Assembly: GCA_026770025.1 (NCBI GenBank)
Contig: JAMXDE010000013.1
Span: forward strand, 1,488,001-1,552,000
Direction of reading: 5' to 3'
DNA length: 64,000 nucleotides
Origin: Craspedostauros australis
Lineage: Eukaryota > Bacillariophyta > Bacillariophyceae > Mastogloiales > Achnanthaceae
A program made the translations under genes and the position numbers. The notes under the pieces are model-generated. The model made no database searches. It saw only the letters and a program-made list of their open reading frames with translations, and was not told the DNA's origin. Below, in pieces: positions 21,569-32,400 of this stretch (positions are counted from its first letter, which is position 1; each line of letters opens with the position of its first letter).

Positions 21569-24500
21569 ATGCCCATCATCTCCAAAGTCGCCATCTCGAC
21601 GGTGCTCGGCGCCGCCTCAGTGCTGACGACAGCCAAGGCACAGCAAGTCCAACCGGAGCAGCGTAAGCACCATGCCCAGCAGCAGCAGACCCACCAGCAG
21701 AAGCGCAAGGATGAGAACGGCAACGAAGAACCGACAGAAGCAGCCTTCGCTGAATCCATCGTCTTCGGTGGCTACGGCTCGGCATCGAAGGGTCCCAAGT
21801 GCGAGGAGACCACCAAAAGCTCCGCAACCAACTCCCCCCAAGCCAAGCAGACATGGGACGCCTTTGCGCAAGACAGAAAGGATTCTGCGTCCCAACTCCC
21901 TGCCGCCAGCAGGATCCAGGTGACCCAGTTCGGAGCCGTGCCGTCCGCCTCTCACGGTCACGCCGGCGCCACAACCAGCGATGTCGGGAACCTGGGGGAT
22001 CACGGCGGCATCAACGTCATGGATGACGGTCTCAACGCCGACAAGCAGCTGCATGACCACGCTCCCATGCTTAACAGCAAGGTCTGGTTTTCGGAGCATC
22101 AGGTGGACGGAGTCCCCATGGCCAACCAGATGCACCGCCAGCAGAGGCGCAAAATCCAGCTGCCCCCGCGTCTGGGCACACCGACAGGACCGACCAGTCC
22201 CACTGGACCATCAGGGCCGACTGGACCGACTGTCCCGGCCATCGGAAAGGCGAGCAAAGCCGGGATCGCCCCCTTGATTTTGGTCAAGAGCCCCAAGGGC
22301 TCAACTCCAGCGCCCGGCACGGATCCGAACGGACCACCTCCAGGCACCTGCTTCGAAGAAGTCAGGGCCCGCTTCCGGCTTTCCCCAAGCGGCAAGGCCA
22401 TCAAAGGTGCTTCTGTGGAGACGTATATCGGCACTATCTGCATCGCGCATGACAAGGAGAGTGAATTATCGGAGACCCCGAGTGAAACACCAACCGCGGA
22501 TCCCATCATTGTGGTCTTCCCTTCTTCGGAGCCTTCGTTTGTCCCTACCGGCAGCATGAACCCATCCCAGGCACCGACAGGGGTACCGTCACGTACAACG
22601 GCACCCTCCAGCGCTCCATCTGAGATTCCGACCGATTCTATCACACCATCCGTCACCCCGTCTCACATTCCAACTAGATCGAACGCACCATCAACTCTGC
22701 CATCTGCAACTCCAACGGACTCAAGCGCACCATCAACTCTGCCATCGCAGACACCAACGGACTCAAGCGCACCATCAACTCTGCCATCGCAGACACCAAC
22801 GGACTCAAGCGCACCATCAACTCTGCCATCTGCAACTCCAACGGACTCAAGCGCACCATCAACTCTGCCATCGCAGACACCAACGGACTCAAGCGCACCA
22901 TCAACTCTGCCATCTGCAACTCCAACTGATTCCAGCGCACCATCAACTCTGCCATCTGCAACTCCAACGGACTCAAGCGTACCATCAACTCTGCCATCGC
23001 AGACACCAACGGACTCAGGCGCACCATCAACTCTGCCATCGCAGACACCAACGGACTCAAGCGCACCATCAACTCTGCCATCTGCAACTCCAACTGATTC
23101 CAGCGCACCATCAACTCTGCCATCTGCAACTCCAACGGACTCAAGCGCACCATCAACTCTGCCATCGCAGACACCAACGGACTCAAGCGCACCATCAACT
23201 CTGCCATCTGCAACTCCAACTGATTCCAGCGCACCATCAACTCTGCCATCTGCAACTCCAACGGACTCAAGCGCACCATCAACTCTGCCATCGCAGACAC
23301 CAACGGACTCAAGCGCACCATCAACTCTGCCATCGCAGACACCAACGGACTCAAGCGCACCATCAACTCTGCCATCTGCAACTCCAACTGATTCCAGCGC
23401 ACCATCAACTCTGCCATCTGCAACTCCAACGGACTCAAGCGCACCATCAACTCTGCCATCGCAGACACCAACGGACTCAAGCGCACCATCAACTCTGCCA
23501 TCGCAGACACCAACGGACTCAAGCGCACCATCAACTCTGCCATCTGCAACTCCAACTGATTCCAGCGCACCATCAACTCTGCCATCTGCAACTCCAACTG
23601 ATTCCAGCGCACCATCAACTCTGCCATCTGCAACTCCAACGGACTCAGGCGCACCATCAACTCTGCCATCGCAGACACCAACGGACTCAAGCGCACCATC
23701 AACTCTGCCATCGCAGACACCAACGGACTCAAGCGCACCATCAACTCTGCCATCGCAGACACCAACGGACTCAGGCGCACCATCAACTCTGCCATCGCAG
23801 ACACCAACGGACTCAAGCGCACCATCAACTCTGCCATCGCAGACACCAACGGACTCAAGCGCACCATCAACTCTGCCATCTGCAACTCCAACGGACTCAA
23901 GCGCACCATCAACTCTGCCATCTGCAACTCCAACGGACTCAGGCGCACCATCAACTCTGCCATCGCAGACACCAACGGACTCAAGCGCACCATCAACTCT
24001 GCCATCGCAGACACCAACGGACTCAAGCGCACCATCAACTCTGCCATCGCAGACACCAACGGACTCAAGCGCACCATCAACTCTGCCATCGCAGACACCA
24101 ACGGACTCAAGCGCACCATCAACTCTGCCATCGCAGACACCAACGGACTCAAGCGCACCATCAACTCTGCCATCGCAGACACCAACGGACTCAAGCGCAC
24201 CATCAACTCTGCCATCGCAGACACCAACGGACTCAAGCGCACCATCAACTCTGCCATCGCAGACACCAACGGACTCAAGCGCACCATCAACTCTGCCATC
24301 GCAGACACCAACGGACTCAGGCGCACCATCAACTCTGCCATCGCAGACACCAACGGACTCAAGCGCACCATCAACTCTGCCATCGCAGACACCAACGGAC
24401 TCAAGCGCACCATCAACTCTGCCATCTGCAACTCCAACGGACTCAAGCGCACCATCAACTCTGCCATCTGCAACTCCAACGGACTCAGGCGCACCATCAA

Positions 24501-26776
24501 CTCTGCCATCGCAGACACCAACGGACTCAAGCGCACCATCAACTCTGCCATCTGCAACTCCAACTGATTCCAGCGCACCATCAACTCTGCCATCTGCAAC
24601 TCCAATGGACTCAAGCGCACCATCAACTCTGCCATCGCAGACACCAACGGACTCAGGCGCACCATCAACTCTGCCATCTGCAACTCCAACTGATTCCAGC
24701 GCACCATCAACTCTGCCATCTGCAACTCCAATGGACTCAAGCGCACCATCAACTCTGCCATCGCAGACACCAACGGACTCAGGCGCACCATCAACTCTGC
24801 CATCGCAGACACCAACGGACTCAAGCGCACCATCAACTCTGCCATCTGCAACTCCAACGGACTCAGGCGCACCATCAACTCTGCCATCTGCAACTCCAAC
24901 TGATTCCAGCGCACCATCAACTCTGCCATCTGCAACTCCAACGGACTCAAGCGCACCATCAGACTCGCCATCGCAGACACCGACAAACTCTATGGTGCCG
25001 TCTTTCGACCCGACAGAATTGTTTACGCCCTCCAATGTGCCGTCTCAAACCCCGAGCGAGTCCAGTGCACCTTCTGATATGCCGTCGCAGACACTGACAA
25101 AGTCCATCGCTCCATCCAATATGCCGTCGCAGACTCCAACCGAGTCCGTCGCACCTTCAGACCTCCCTTCCCTTTCTCCAACGCTTTCAGTCTTCCCCTC
25201 CGAAGAACCAACCGCCAGCTGCTTCACTGGCACTGCAGCTGGCGCGATCATGTTCTGTCAAAATGGAGGCCTGGACTGCTGTTGCTCTGGCGGAACGGGC
25301 CTCTGCACAGGGGTTGCTCCGGCAGATGCCTGCAAATGGAGTGGTAGCGACGTAGAGATTTGTTCAGGAAGCTGCAACGGCTATGGCGCATGCAACTTTG
25401 GAGGAGCCACGGGCGTCACCATCGGGCCTGCCTCATGCCTCGGCAGATACGCGTGCTATGCGAAAGACGTGTCCCAATTCTCAGTCGGTGAGGGTTCGTG
25501 CTTGGTGCTCAATGGATCTCTCGAGTACGCCTGCTATTTTGAGTCACTTGCCTCAGATGTGACAGTCGGAGACAGCGCCTGTACCGCACAAAGTGCATGC
25601 TTCACGTATGGAGCCTCGACGAACAACACCTTCGAATCGAACTCTTGCAGACTTCAATATTCCTGCGGAAATCTATACAACACCACTGCCAGCAACAATA
25701 TCTTCCACAGTGATTCATGTGTAGGCATCGGGGCATGCTATGTGGAGGGCGACAACAACATCTTCTCCGCCAGATCATGTCAAGCCACGGAGGCTTGCAG
25801 AGTGAATGGCAACAACAATGAAATGTTGGAAGATGCATGTCGAGGAAGCAAGGCCTGCACCGTGAATGGCGATGACAACAAGATTGGCAATTCTTGCAAA
25901 ATGCATGATGCCTGCGTGATCAACGGTAGCCTCAACTCCATTGGAGATAAGGCGTGCCACTTCCAAAACTCGTGCAACATCACTGGAGACAAGAACGATC
26001 TGCAAGACTTCGCATGCTATTACTATAATGCATGCGTCATCGCCGGAGACTCGAACATGCTCAAATTCACTTGCTACGACAATTCGGCGGGGAACATCAC
26101 TGCCCCAACGACATGCACGATCACGGGAGATTACAACGATCTCTATTACGGATCTTGCATTGGGAGCGAACCTTGTGATATCACTGGCAACTCCAACCAG
26201 CTACTTGGAAGCTCCTGCAACGGAGATTCTGCTTGCGCCATCAATGGCGATTCCAACTACATCTACGGCGGAGCTTGCGTTGCCCTCGATGCCTGTGACA
26301 TCACCGGCACCAGCAACCAGATCTTCCAAAACTCGTGCAACGAAACCCGAGCCTGCTCCATCCAATCAGGCGCTGAAAACAACGTCATCAAGGCCTATGC
26401 TTGCACCGTCACACAAGCTTGCATCATCACTGCCAACAACAATTATATCAACAGCGGATCCTGTGGTGGGGGGTCGAATTCCTGCACTATTTCAGCCGCC
26501 TTGAACGTAATCGGAGAGGAAAGCTGTCAAGGTGTCAATGCTTGCAAAATCGCTGCAGCCTCAAAAACGATCGGCTCGGGGTCATGCCTTGGTGATTTTG
26601 CGTGCTACGCCAACAACATCGGGAACGACTCGTGCATTGGGTACTCCGCATGCTATTCTGCGTACGACGTCGGCAATGGTAGTTGCCTTGGCAGCGAGGC
26701 CTGCGAGAGTAGTTCCGACGGGATCGCGGATGGTGATGGCGTGTGTACCGCTCCTGCATCATGTTACAACGTGTAG
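21569..26776 (+). CDS. Secreted PST-repeat protein with Cys-rich C-terminal domain (paralogue 1)
   Basis: This 1735-residue protein is intronless as read. Residues 1-25 form a signal peptide (basic start, hydrophobic core, cleavage likely after AKA). Residues 26-300 are polar and include a short collagen-like (T/S)GPT run near 205. Residues 374-1129 are a 14-residue tandem array of PSTLPS(Q/A)TPTDSSA, 54 units without indel. Residues about 1218-1735 are Cys-rich, with a recurring pattern of about 20 residues: SC-x-G/x-x-x-AC-x-(V/I)-x-G-(D/N)-x-N-x-(I/L). PST arrays of this kind are known from diatom secreted and wall-associated proteins. The Cys-rich part looks like a right-handed beta solenoid with stacked cysteines; that is inference. 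Ser, Thr and Pro density predicts heavy O-glycosylation. I know no named function. Confidence 0.85.
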   Translation: MPIISKVAISTVLGAASVLTTAKAQQVQPEQRKHHAQQQQTHQQKRKDENGNEEPTEAAFAESIVFGGYGSASKGPKCEETTKSSATNSPQAKQTWDAFAQDRKDSASQLPAASRIQVTQFGAVPSASHGHAGATTSDVGNLGDHGGINVMDDGLNADKQLHDHAPMLNSKVWFSEHQVDGVPMANQMHRQQRRKIQLPPRLGTPTGPTSPTGPSGPTGPTVPAIGKASKAGIAPLILVKSPKGSTPAPGTDPNGPPPGTCFEEVRARFRLSPSGKAIKGASVETYIGTICIAHDKESELSETPSETPTADPIIVVFPSSEPSFVPTGSMNPSQAPTGVPSRTTAPSSAPSEIPTDSITPSVTPSHIPTRSNAPSTLPSATPTDSSAPSTLPSQTPTDSSAPSTLPSQTPTDSSAPSTLPSATPTDSSAPSTLPSQTPTDSSAPSTLPSATPTDSSAPSTLPSATPTDSSVPSTLPSQTPTDSGAPSTLPSQTPTDSSAPSTLPSATPTDSSAPSTLPSATPTDSSAPSTLPSQTPTDSSAPSTLPSATPTDSSAPSTLPSATPTDSSAPSTLPSQTPTDSSAPSTLPSQTPTDSSAPSTLPSATPTDSSAPSTLPSATPTDSSAPSTLPSQTPTDSSAPSTLPSQTPTDSSAPSTLPSATPTDSSAPSTLPSATPTDSSAPSTLPSATPTDSGAPSTLPSQTPTDSSAPSTLPSQTPTDSSAPSTLPSQTPTDSGAPSTLPSQTPTDSSAPSTLPSQTPTDSSAPSTLPSATPTDSSAPSTLPSATPTDSGAPSTLPSQTPTDSSAPSTLPSQTPTDSSAPSTLPSQTPTDSSAPSTLPSQTPTDSSAPSTLPSQTPTDSSAPSTLPSQTPTDSSAPSTLPSQTPTDSSAPSTLPSQTPTDSSAPSTLPSQTPTDSGAPSTLPSQTPTDSSAPSTLPSQTPTDSSAPSTLPSATPTDSSAPSTLPSATPTDSGAPSTLPSQTPTDSSAPSTLPSATPTDSSAPSTLPSATPMDSSAPSTLPSQTPTDSGAPSTLPSATPTDSSAPSTLPSATPMDSSAPSTLPSQTPTDSGAPSTLPSQTPTDSSAPSTLPSATPTDSGAPSTLPSATPTDSSAPSTLPSATPTDSSAPSDSPSQTPTNSMVPSFDPTELFTPSNVPSQTPSESSAPSDMPSQTLTKSIAPSNMPSQTPTESVAPSDLPSLSPTLSVFPSEEPTASCFTGTAAGAIMFCQNGGLDCCCSGGTGLCTGVAPADACKWSGSDVEICSGSCNGYGACNFGGATGVTIGPASCLGRYACYAKDVSQFSVGEGSCLVLNGSLEYACYFESLASDVTVGDSACTAQSACFTYGASTNNTFESNSCRLQYSCGNLYNTTASNNIFHSDSCVGIGACYVEGDNNIFSARSCQATEACRVNGNNNEMLEDACRGSKACTVNGDDNKIGNSCKMHDACVINGSLNSIGDKACHFQNSCNITGDKNDLQDFACYYYNACVIAGDSNMLKFTCYDNSAGNITAPTTCTITGDYNDLYYGSCIGSEPCDITGNSNQLLGSSCNGDSACAINGDSNYIYGGACVALDACDITGTSNQIFQNSCNETRACSIQSGAENNVIKAYACTVTQACIITANNNYINSGSCGGGSNSCTISAALNVIGEESCQGVNACKIAAASKTIGSGSCLGDFACYANNIGNDSCIGYSACYSAYDVGNGSCLGSEACESSSDGIADGDGVCTAPASCYNV
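22688..24955 (+). repeat. 42-bp tandem array, exactly 54 units
   Basis: The distance between the first CCATCAACTCTGCC and the CCATCAGACTCGCC that ends the array is 2268 bp, exactly 54 x 42. Only a few variant types occur: CAGACA versus TGCAACT (Q/A), GACTCA versus GATTCC (synonymous), AGC versus GGC (S/G), and two rare ATGGAC units 126 bp apart. Near-identity at synonymous sites shows recent homogenisation. Confidence 0.95.
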
Positions 26777-28650
26777 TATCAAACATCAATGTTGATATCC
26801 ATGTATTTTGAGTTGTGACAATGGGGGTCTGTGTGTGGACTCATGAGTATTCTATTCTATGATATTGTATAACACAGCCTAATGTGTACGGTTAAGCTGT
26901 GCGTGCTCTCCAGCAAACACAATAGGATCAACAGTACACACACGGCACAGCACAACCAACACGAGAGAAACGATCAATACGACATTCTCCTCCTCTATCG
27001 GTGACCGACCGTCACGAGGAGCGATGCGGACCCTTCAGGATCCGGAGGTTTAGGCCCCCAGAGAAGCGAAAATCGTCGCACATGTACTTTAGCATAGATT
27101 GAGAATCTGAAGTGACAGCTATCAGATCAAAAGTCTATATTCACCTTAGTCTATGTCTAGTCTTGTTCTCTGTAGACTGTGTCAGGTCACGCATGAGACT
27201 TTTGGTCATGAACCGTTTTCTCTTTCTCTGTTGATCTCATTTCCCGCAACTCCCGACGTCGCTCAGATACCTGTCTTGGTATCTGAAGATGGTAATGAGT
27301 TGAAGGATGGATGTCAGGCCCTGCCTGTCATCCTCCTTATGTGCACATGAACATACATGTCTACTGTCTTGATGAGTGAATGTACCTGAGCATCTTGGCT
27401 CAGATACAAGCTCATCAATCCCATCAAATTTGGCAAGATCGCATTTCTGCAATGATCGGATTTGCTGCATGCATCATTGTTGTTCCAAGGAGCAAGATCA
27501 GTATTGGAGGCGCCATGAACCTCCTCAGTCTTGCAAACTTGACAACACCTTCATGCTCTGCACTTCATGCACTGCAATTTATGCACTGCACTTCATGCTT
27601 TGCTGTGTGTTGCAACACATGTTGCCTCAGCATCATTTTCATCATTTCATCTCCATCTGCTCACAATTCAGACTCCAACAGTTCTGAATTGGGCCAGCTT
27701 ACATACCATCTAACATCAATTAACCACTCAGAGCACAACAACACTACCACACAGTTTCACTCTACTTCATTGACGGACTTGATCACTCCCAATTTTTAGG
27801 TAAGTACCCACTTTCATCTGTGTTCTATCAACAGCTTTCGAGGCGTGACGAAGTCGATACGGCTCGATCTGCGACCCCAGAGTGCGCATTGTCTGACGCA
27901 CACTTTCATTTTGCTCAACTTTGAGGCACGAATCCTTCGGACTCTCAGCATCGATTTCGTCTCATGCACAAGTTTCGAATGGTAGAGGCGTAGCGAGTAT
28001 TGATAGAACAAAGAAGTGGGCCAAGCTGTTCTCTGTATGGGTGTAGTCGTTGCCAGCACCTCGCATTGTGGGAAGGGGGTAATGGTTAGGAGTCTAGCAA
28101 ATCCAATGCTCCGTTGGGTCGATTGGGCCTAAGGAATCCCCAAAGCAGCAAACATCAGGCTCATTCTCAGTTCTTGCCTTGTGCTAACTCATGTCACACG
28201 CCCGAACACCATTGCGGCAAACACAGGTCGATTTCTCGAATTCAACATGGACGATCGTCCTGGAGAATAGTGATGCTCATGGGTGCAGCAAAAGCCAATT
28301 AATGAAGAGTGAGGTAAAATAGGTTTGCCATGGAGTTCTTGCTTTGCATTGGTACCAAGAGAGATTGTTGGTATTCTCCTGAAGAACGATACTACATCCA
28401 CGATTGAGGTATCTCCAATTGGATTGCAAAAGGCACCCGGACAACGTACTGACAATGACGTCGTCGAAGCGATGCCGACACTCGCGAAACATGGGAAGTG
28501 ACAAAGAAAACGAGAATGGTTTGGGCGGAGCCTGGGTAGAAAGGTGATCACGAGTGAAGCATTTATTCAGCCTGTTGAAGCCTTACCAGTTCCTATAAAT
28601 GGAACAGGCATTTCGCTCCTATCGCAAGCTGTTGAATTGGTCATGCCAAG
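26777..28650. other. Spacer between the two PST-repeat genes
   Basis: Contains the 3' region of paralogue 1. Open frames up to 139 codons (27380-27799) show no family. Around 27230-27300 and 27380-27420 there are short imperfect inverted repeats built on TACCTGTCTTGGTATC and AGCATCTTGGCTCAGATAC motifs. I see no convincing gene. Confidence 0.4.
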
Positions 28651-29417
28651 GTCATAGTTTGTGCAGCGTTAGTTACTTGGATGCTCTCTGATAGCCGGTG
28701 ATGTTGTCGATTTCGGATCTTGTGGCTCCAACCATGTTGGCGTGCCCCTTGCATCATCGCGCGCACAACGAATTCTTGTGTCCGCGCTGCCCTGCCCATG
28801 GTAAGAACAACACGAACAAGACTGAAAAAGCGAACGTGCGACATCCCTCTCCGCAATTGCTGTGATACATGCGGACAGATTTTATCAAAGGCCATGCCAA
28901 CTGCCCAGGTGACGAACAAACTTGGATATCTCGAAAGCCATCACTTAGCCTTGCACGTCCGGCTGCCTTCACGACATCCATTCCACACGAAGAGTCATTT
29001 CGCCAACTTTCCCACTTCCGCTGGCACATCTCCAAGTCGTTTTCCAAGGATCGTGGGCCGAACAGAAAGTCTCTTTGTTCACAGAGTTTCGGTATCCTTG
29101 GTATCTGTTGTACACAAATCCAACCAGAACGAGAACAAGATCAACAACGCGATCTTGGTGCCAGCTTTTGCCCACTCACAAAGTGCGTGCATCACGCCAC
29201 CGCAAACAAAAAGCAGGTGAAGTTGTAAGTGAAGGCTGAGAGCCAAAGGCAGAAGGGACAAACGAGCAACAAGGATCACAAAACCACGACGATCACTTTC
29301 AGTACCAGTATCAGCAGCCAGCAGCAACCAGTACGATTATCACAGCGAGCACAAACACACTCTGCGACACACAAGCACACTCCTCTCCGATCTGAACTCC
29401 GCAAACGCAACACCAAG
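28651..29417 (+). promoter_or_regulatory. Upstream region of the second PST-repeat gene
   Basis: Matches blocks upstream of paralogue 1 (see 20861-21568), including the CACTCACAAAGT motif near 29173 (near 21129 in paralogue 1) and the GAAGGGACAAACGAGCAACA stretch. The reading frame stays open upstream to 29229, but homology to the paralogue's signal peptide places the start at 29418. Confidence 0.4.
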
Positions 29418-32400
29418 ATGCCCATCATCTCCAAGGTCGCCATCTCGACGGTGCTCGGCGCCGCCTCAGTGCTGACGACAGCCAAGGCGCAGCAAGTCCA
29501 GCCGGAGCAGCGCAAACACCGTGCCCACCAGCAGAAGCGCAAGGATGAGAACGGCAACGAGGAAGCGACGGAGGCAGCATTCGCCGAATCCATCGTCTTC
29601 GGCGGCCTCGGCTACGGCTCGGCATCGAAGGGTCCCAAGCGCGAGGAGACTGCCAAGAGCAACGGAAGCGACGGAAGTAACGGCACCCAAGCCAAGCAGA
29701 CCTGGGACACCTTTGCGCAAGACAGGAAGGATGCTGCATTCCAGCTCCCCGTCGCCAGCAGGATCCAGGTGACCCAGTTCGGAGCCGTGCCGTCCGCTTC
29801 TCACGGCGATGCCGGCGCCACAACCAGCGACGTCGGCAACCTGGGGGATCACGGCGGCATCAACATCTTGGATGATGCCCCCAACATCGACAAGCAGCCG
29901 CATGACCACGCTCCCATGCTCAACAGCAAGGTCTGGTTCTCGGAGCATCAGGTGGACGGAATCCCCATGGCCAACCAGATGCACCGCCAGCAGAGGCGCA
30001 ACATCCACCTGCCCCCGAGTCCGACCACGCCAACAGGACCCACCAGCCCCAGCGCCCCAACAGGAGCTACTGTCGACGCGACAGGAAAGGCAAGTAAGAC
30101 CGGAAACCTCACATTCCTTCCAGTCAAGGGTCCCAAGGGTACCACGCCCGGCACGGGGCCCACCACACTACCTCCAGGCACCTGCTTCGAAGAAGTCAGG
30201 ACCCGCTTCCAGCTTACCCCAAGCGGCAAGGCCATCAAGGGAGGCGCTATTGAGACTTACACCAAAATTATCTGCACCCCCGACGGCGAGGGCGGTGGGT
30301 TCTCGGAGGCCCCGAGCGAAACACCAACCGCAGATCCCGGCGCAGTGGTCTTTCCCTCCTCGGAGCCTTCGTTCGTCCCAACCGACACCGCGAAACCATC
30401 CCAGGCACCATCGGGAGTCCCGACACGCACAACTGCGCCCTCCAGTGCCCCGTCTCAGGCCCCAACGAAGTCCGCTGCGCCCTCCACCACCCCGTCCCAG
30501 TCTCCAACGAAGTCCGCCGCACCCTCTACCACTCCGTCTCAGACTCCAACAAAGTCCGCTGCGCCCTCCACCACTCCATCTCAGACTCCAACGAAGTCCG
30601 CTGCGCCATCCGCCACTCCGTCCCAGACCCCAACAAAGTCCGCTGCACCGTCCACCACTCCATCTCAGTCTCCAACGAAGTCCGCCGCACCATCCGCCAC
30701 CCCGTCCCAGTCTCCAACGAAGTCCGCTGCGCCGTCCACCACGCCTTCTCAGTCTCCATCGAAGTCCGCTGCGCCGTCTACCACTCCGTCCCAGACTCCA
30801 ACTGACTCCAGCGCGCCCTCTACCACTCCATCTCAAACCCCGACCAACTCCAGTGCACCCTCCGATCTGCCATCTCAAGCTCCAACGGATTCCAGCGCAC
30901 CATCAGATCTGCCCTCTCAGACCCCCACTGAGTCCGTGGCTCCCTCTGATATGCCGTCCCAGGCACCAACCGAGTCCGTGGCACCTTCGGATTTGCCCTC
31001 TCAGACCCCCACTGAGTCCGTGGCTCCCTCGGATATGCCGTCCCAGGCACCAACCGAGTCCGTTGCACCGTCGGATCTACCCTCGCAGACCCCCACTGAG
31101 TCCGTGGCTCCCTCAGACATGCCATCTCAGACTCCGACTGAGTCCATTGCGCCGTCTGATCTGCCATCACAGAGCCCGACCGAATCAGTGGCGCCGTCCG
31201 ACATGCCGTCCCAGACTCCGACAGAGTCCATGGCTCCCTCTGATGTGCCATCTCAAGCACCAACGGAGTCCAGCGCACCATCAGACTTGCCCTCGCAGAC
31301 TCCCACTGAGTCTGTAGCACCGTCTGATATGCCGTCCCAGGCACCAACCGAGTCCGTGGCACCGTCGGATCTACCCTCGCAGACCCCAACGGAGTCTGTG
31401 GCGCCATCAGACATGCCGTCGCAGACTCCGACTGAGTCCATTGCGCCGTCTGATCTGCCATCCCAAGCACCGACAGAGTCAGTGGCACCGTCCGATATGC
31501 CGTCCCAGACTCCAACTGAGTCCATGGCTCCCTCTGATGTGCCATCTCAAGCACCAACGGAGTCCAGCGCACCATCAGACTTGCCCTCGCAGACTCCCAC
31601 TGAGTCTGTAGCACCGTCTGATATGCCGTCCCAGGCACCAACCGAGTCCGTGGCACCTTCGGATTTGCCATCCCAGACCCCGACGGAGTCTGTGGCGCCA
31701 TCAGACATGCCGTCGCAGACTCCGACTGAGTCCATTGCGCCGTCTGATCTGCCATCCCAAGCACCGACAGAGTCCATTGCGCCTTCCGATATGCCGTCCC
31801 AGACTCCGACAGAGTCCATGGCTCCCTCTGATCTGCCATCTCAAGCACCAACGGAATCCAGCGCACCATCAGACTTGCCCTCGCAGACTCCCACTGAGTC
31901 CGTGGCACCTTCCGACATGCCGTCGCAGGCACCGACGGAGTCCGTGGCACCTTCTGATCTGCCCTCACAGGCACCGACAGAGTCTGTGGCGCCATCAGAT
32001 TTGCCATCTCAGGCTCCGACGGAGTCTGTCGCACCCTCTGATCTGCCATCACAGAGCCCGACCGAATCAGTGGCGCCGTCCGACATGCCATCGCAGACTC
32101 CGACGGAGTCCGTGGCGCCTTCGGACCTGCCGTCCCAAGCACCAACGGAGTCTGTCGCGCCCTCGGACCTGCCCTCGCAGACTCCCACCGAGTCCGTGGC
32201 GCCGTCCGACATGCCGTCCCAGACTCCGACTGAGTCCATTGCGCCCTCTGATCTGCCCTCACAGGCACCGACAGAGTCTGTGGCGCCATCAGATTTGCCA
32301 TCTCAGGCTCCGACGGAGTCTGTCGCGCCTTCGGATCTACCATCGCAAGCACCAACGGAGTCTGTCGCACCTTCGGATCTGCCCTCACAGGCACCGACAG

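Noticed and set aside
22688-24955. CRISPR-like periodic repeats
   Set aside because: There are no unique spacers; the whole period is repeated and coding in a eukaryotic gene.
22663-25035. Antisense open frames of 790 and 770 codons over the first PST array
   Set aside because: A 42-bp repeat has a period divisible by three, so any frame without a stop in one unit is open throughout. They have no start context and no non-repeat domain. They are shadows of the plus-strand gene.
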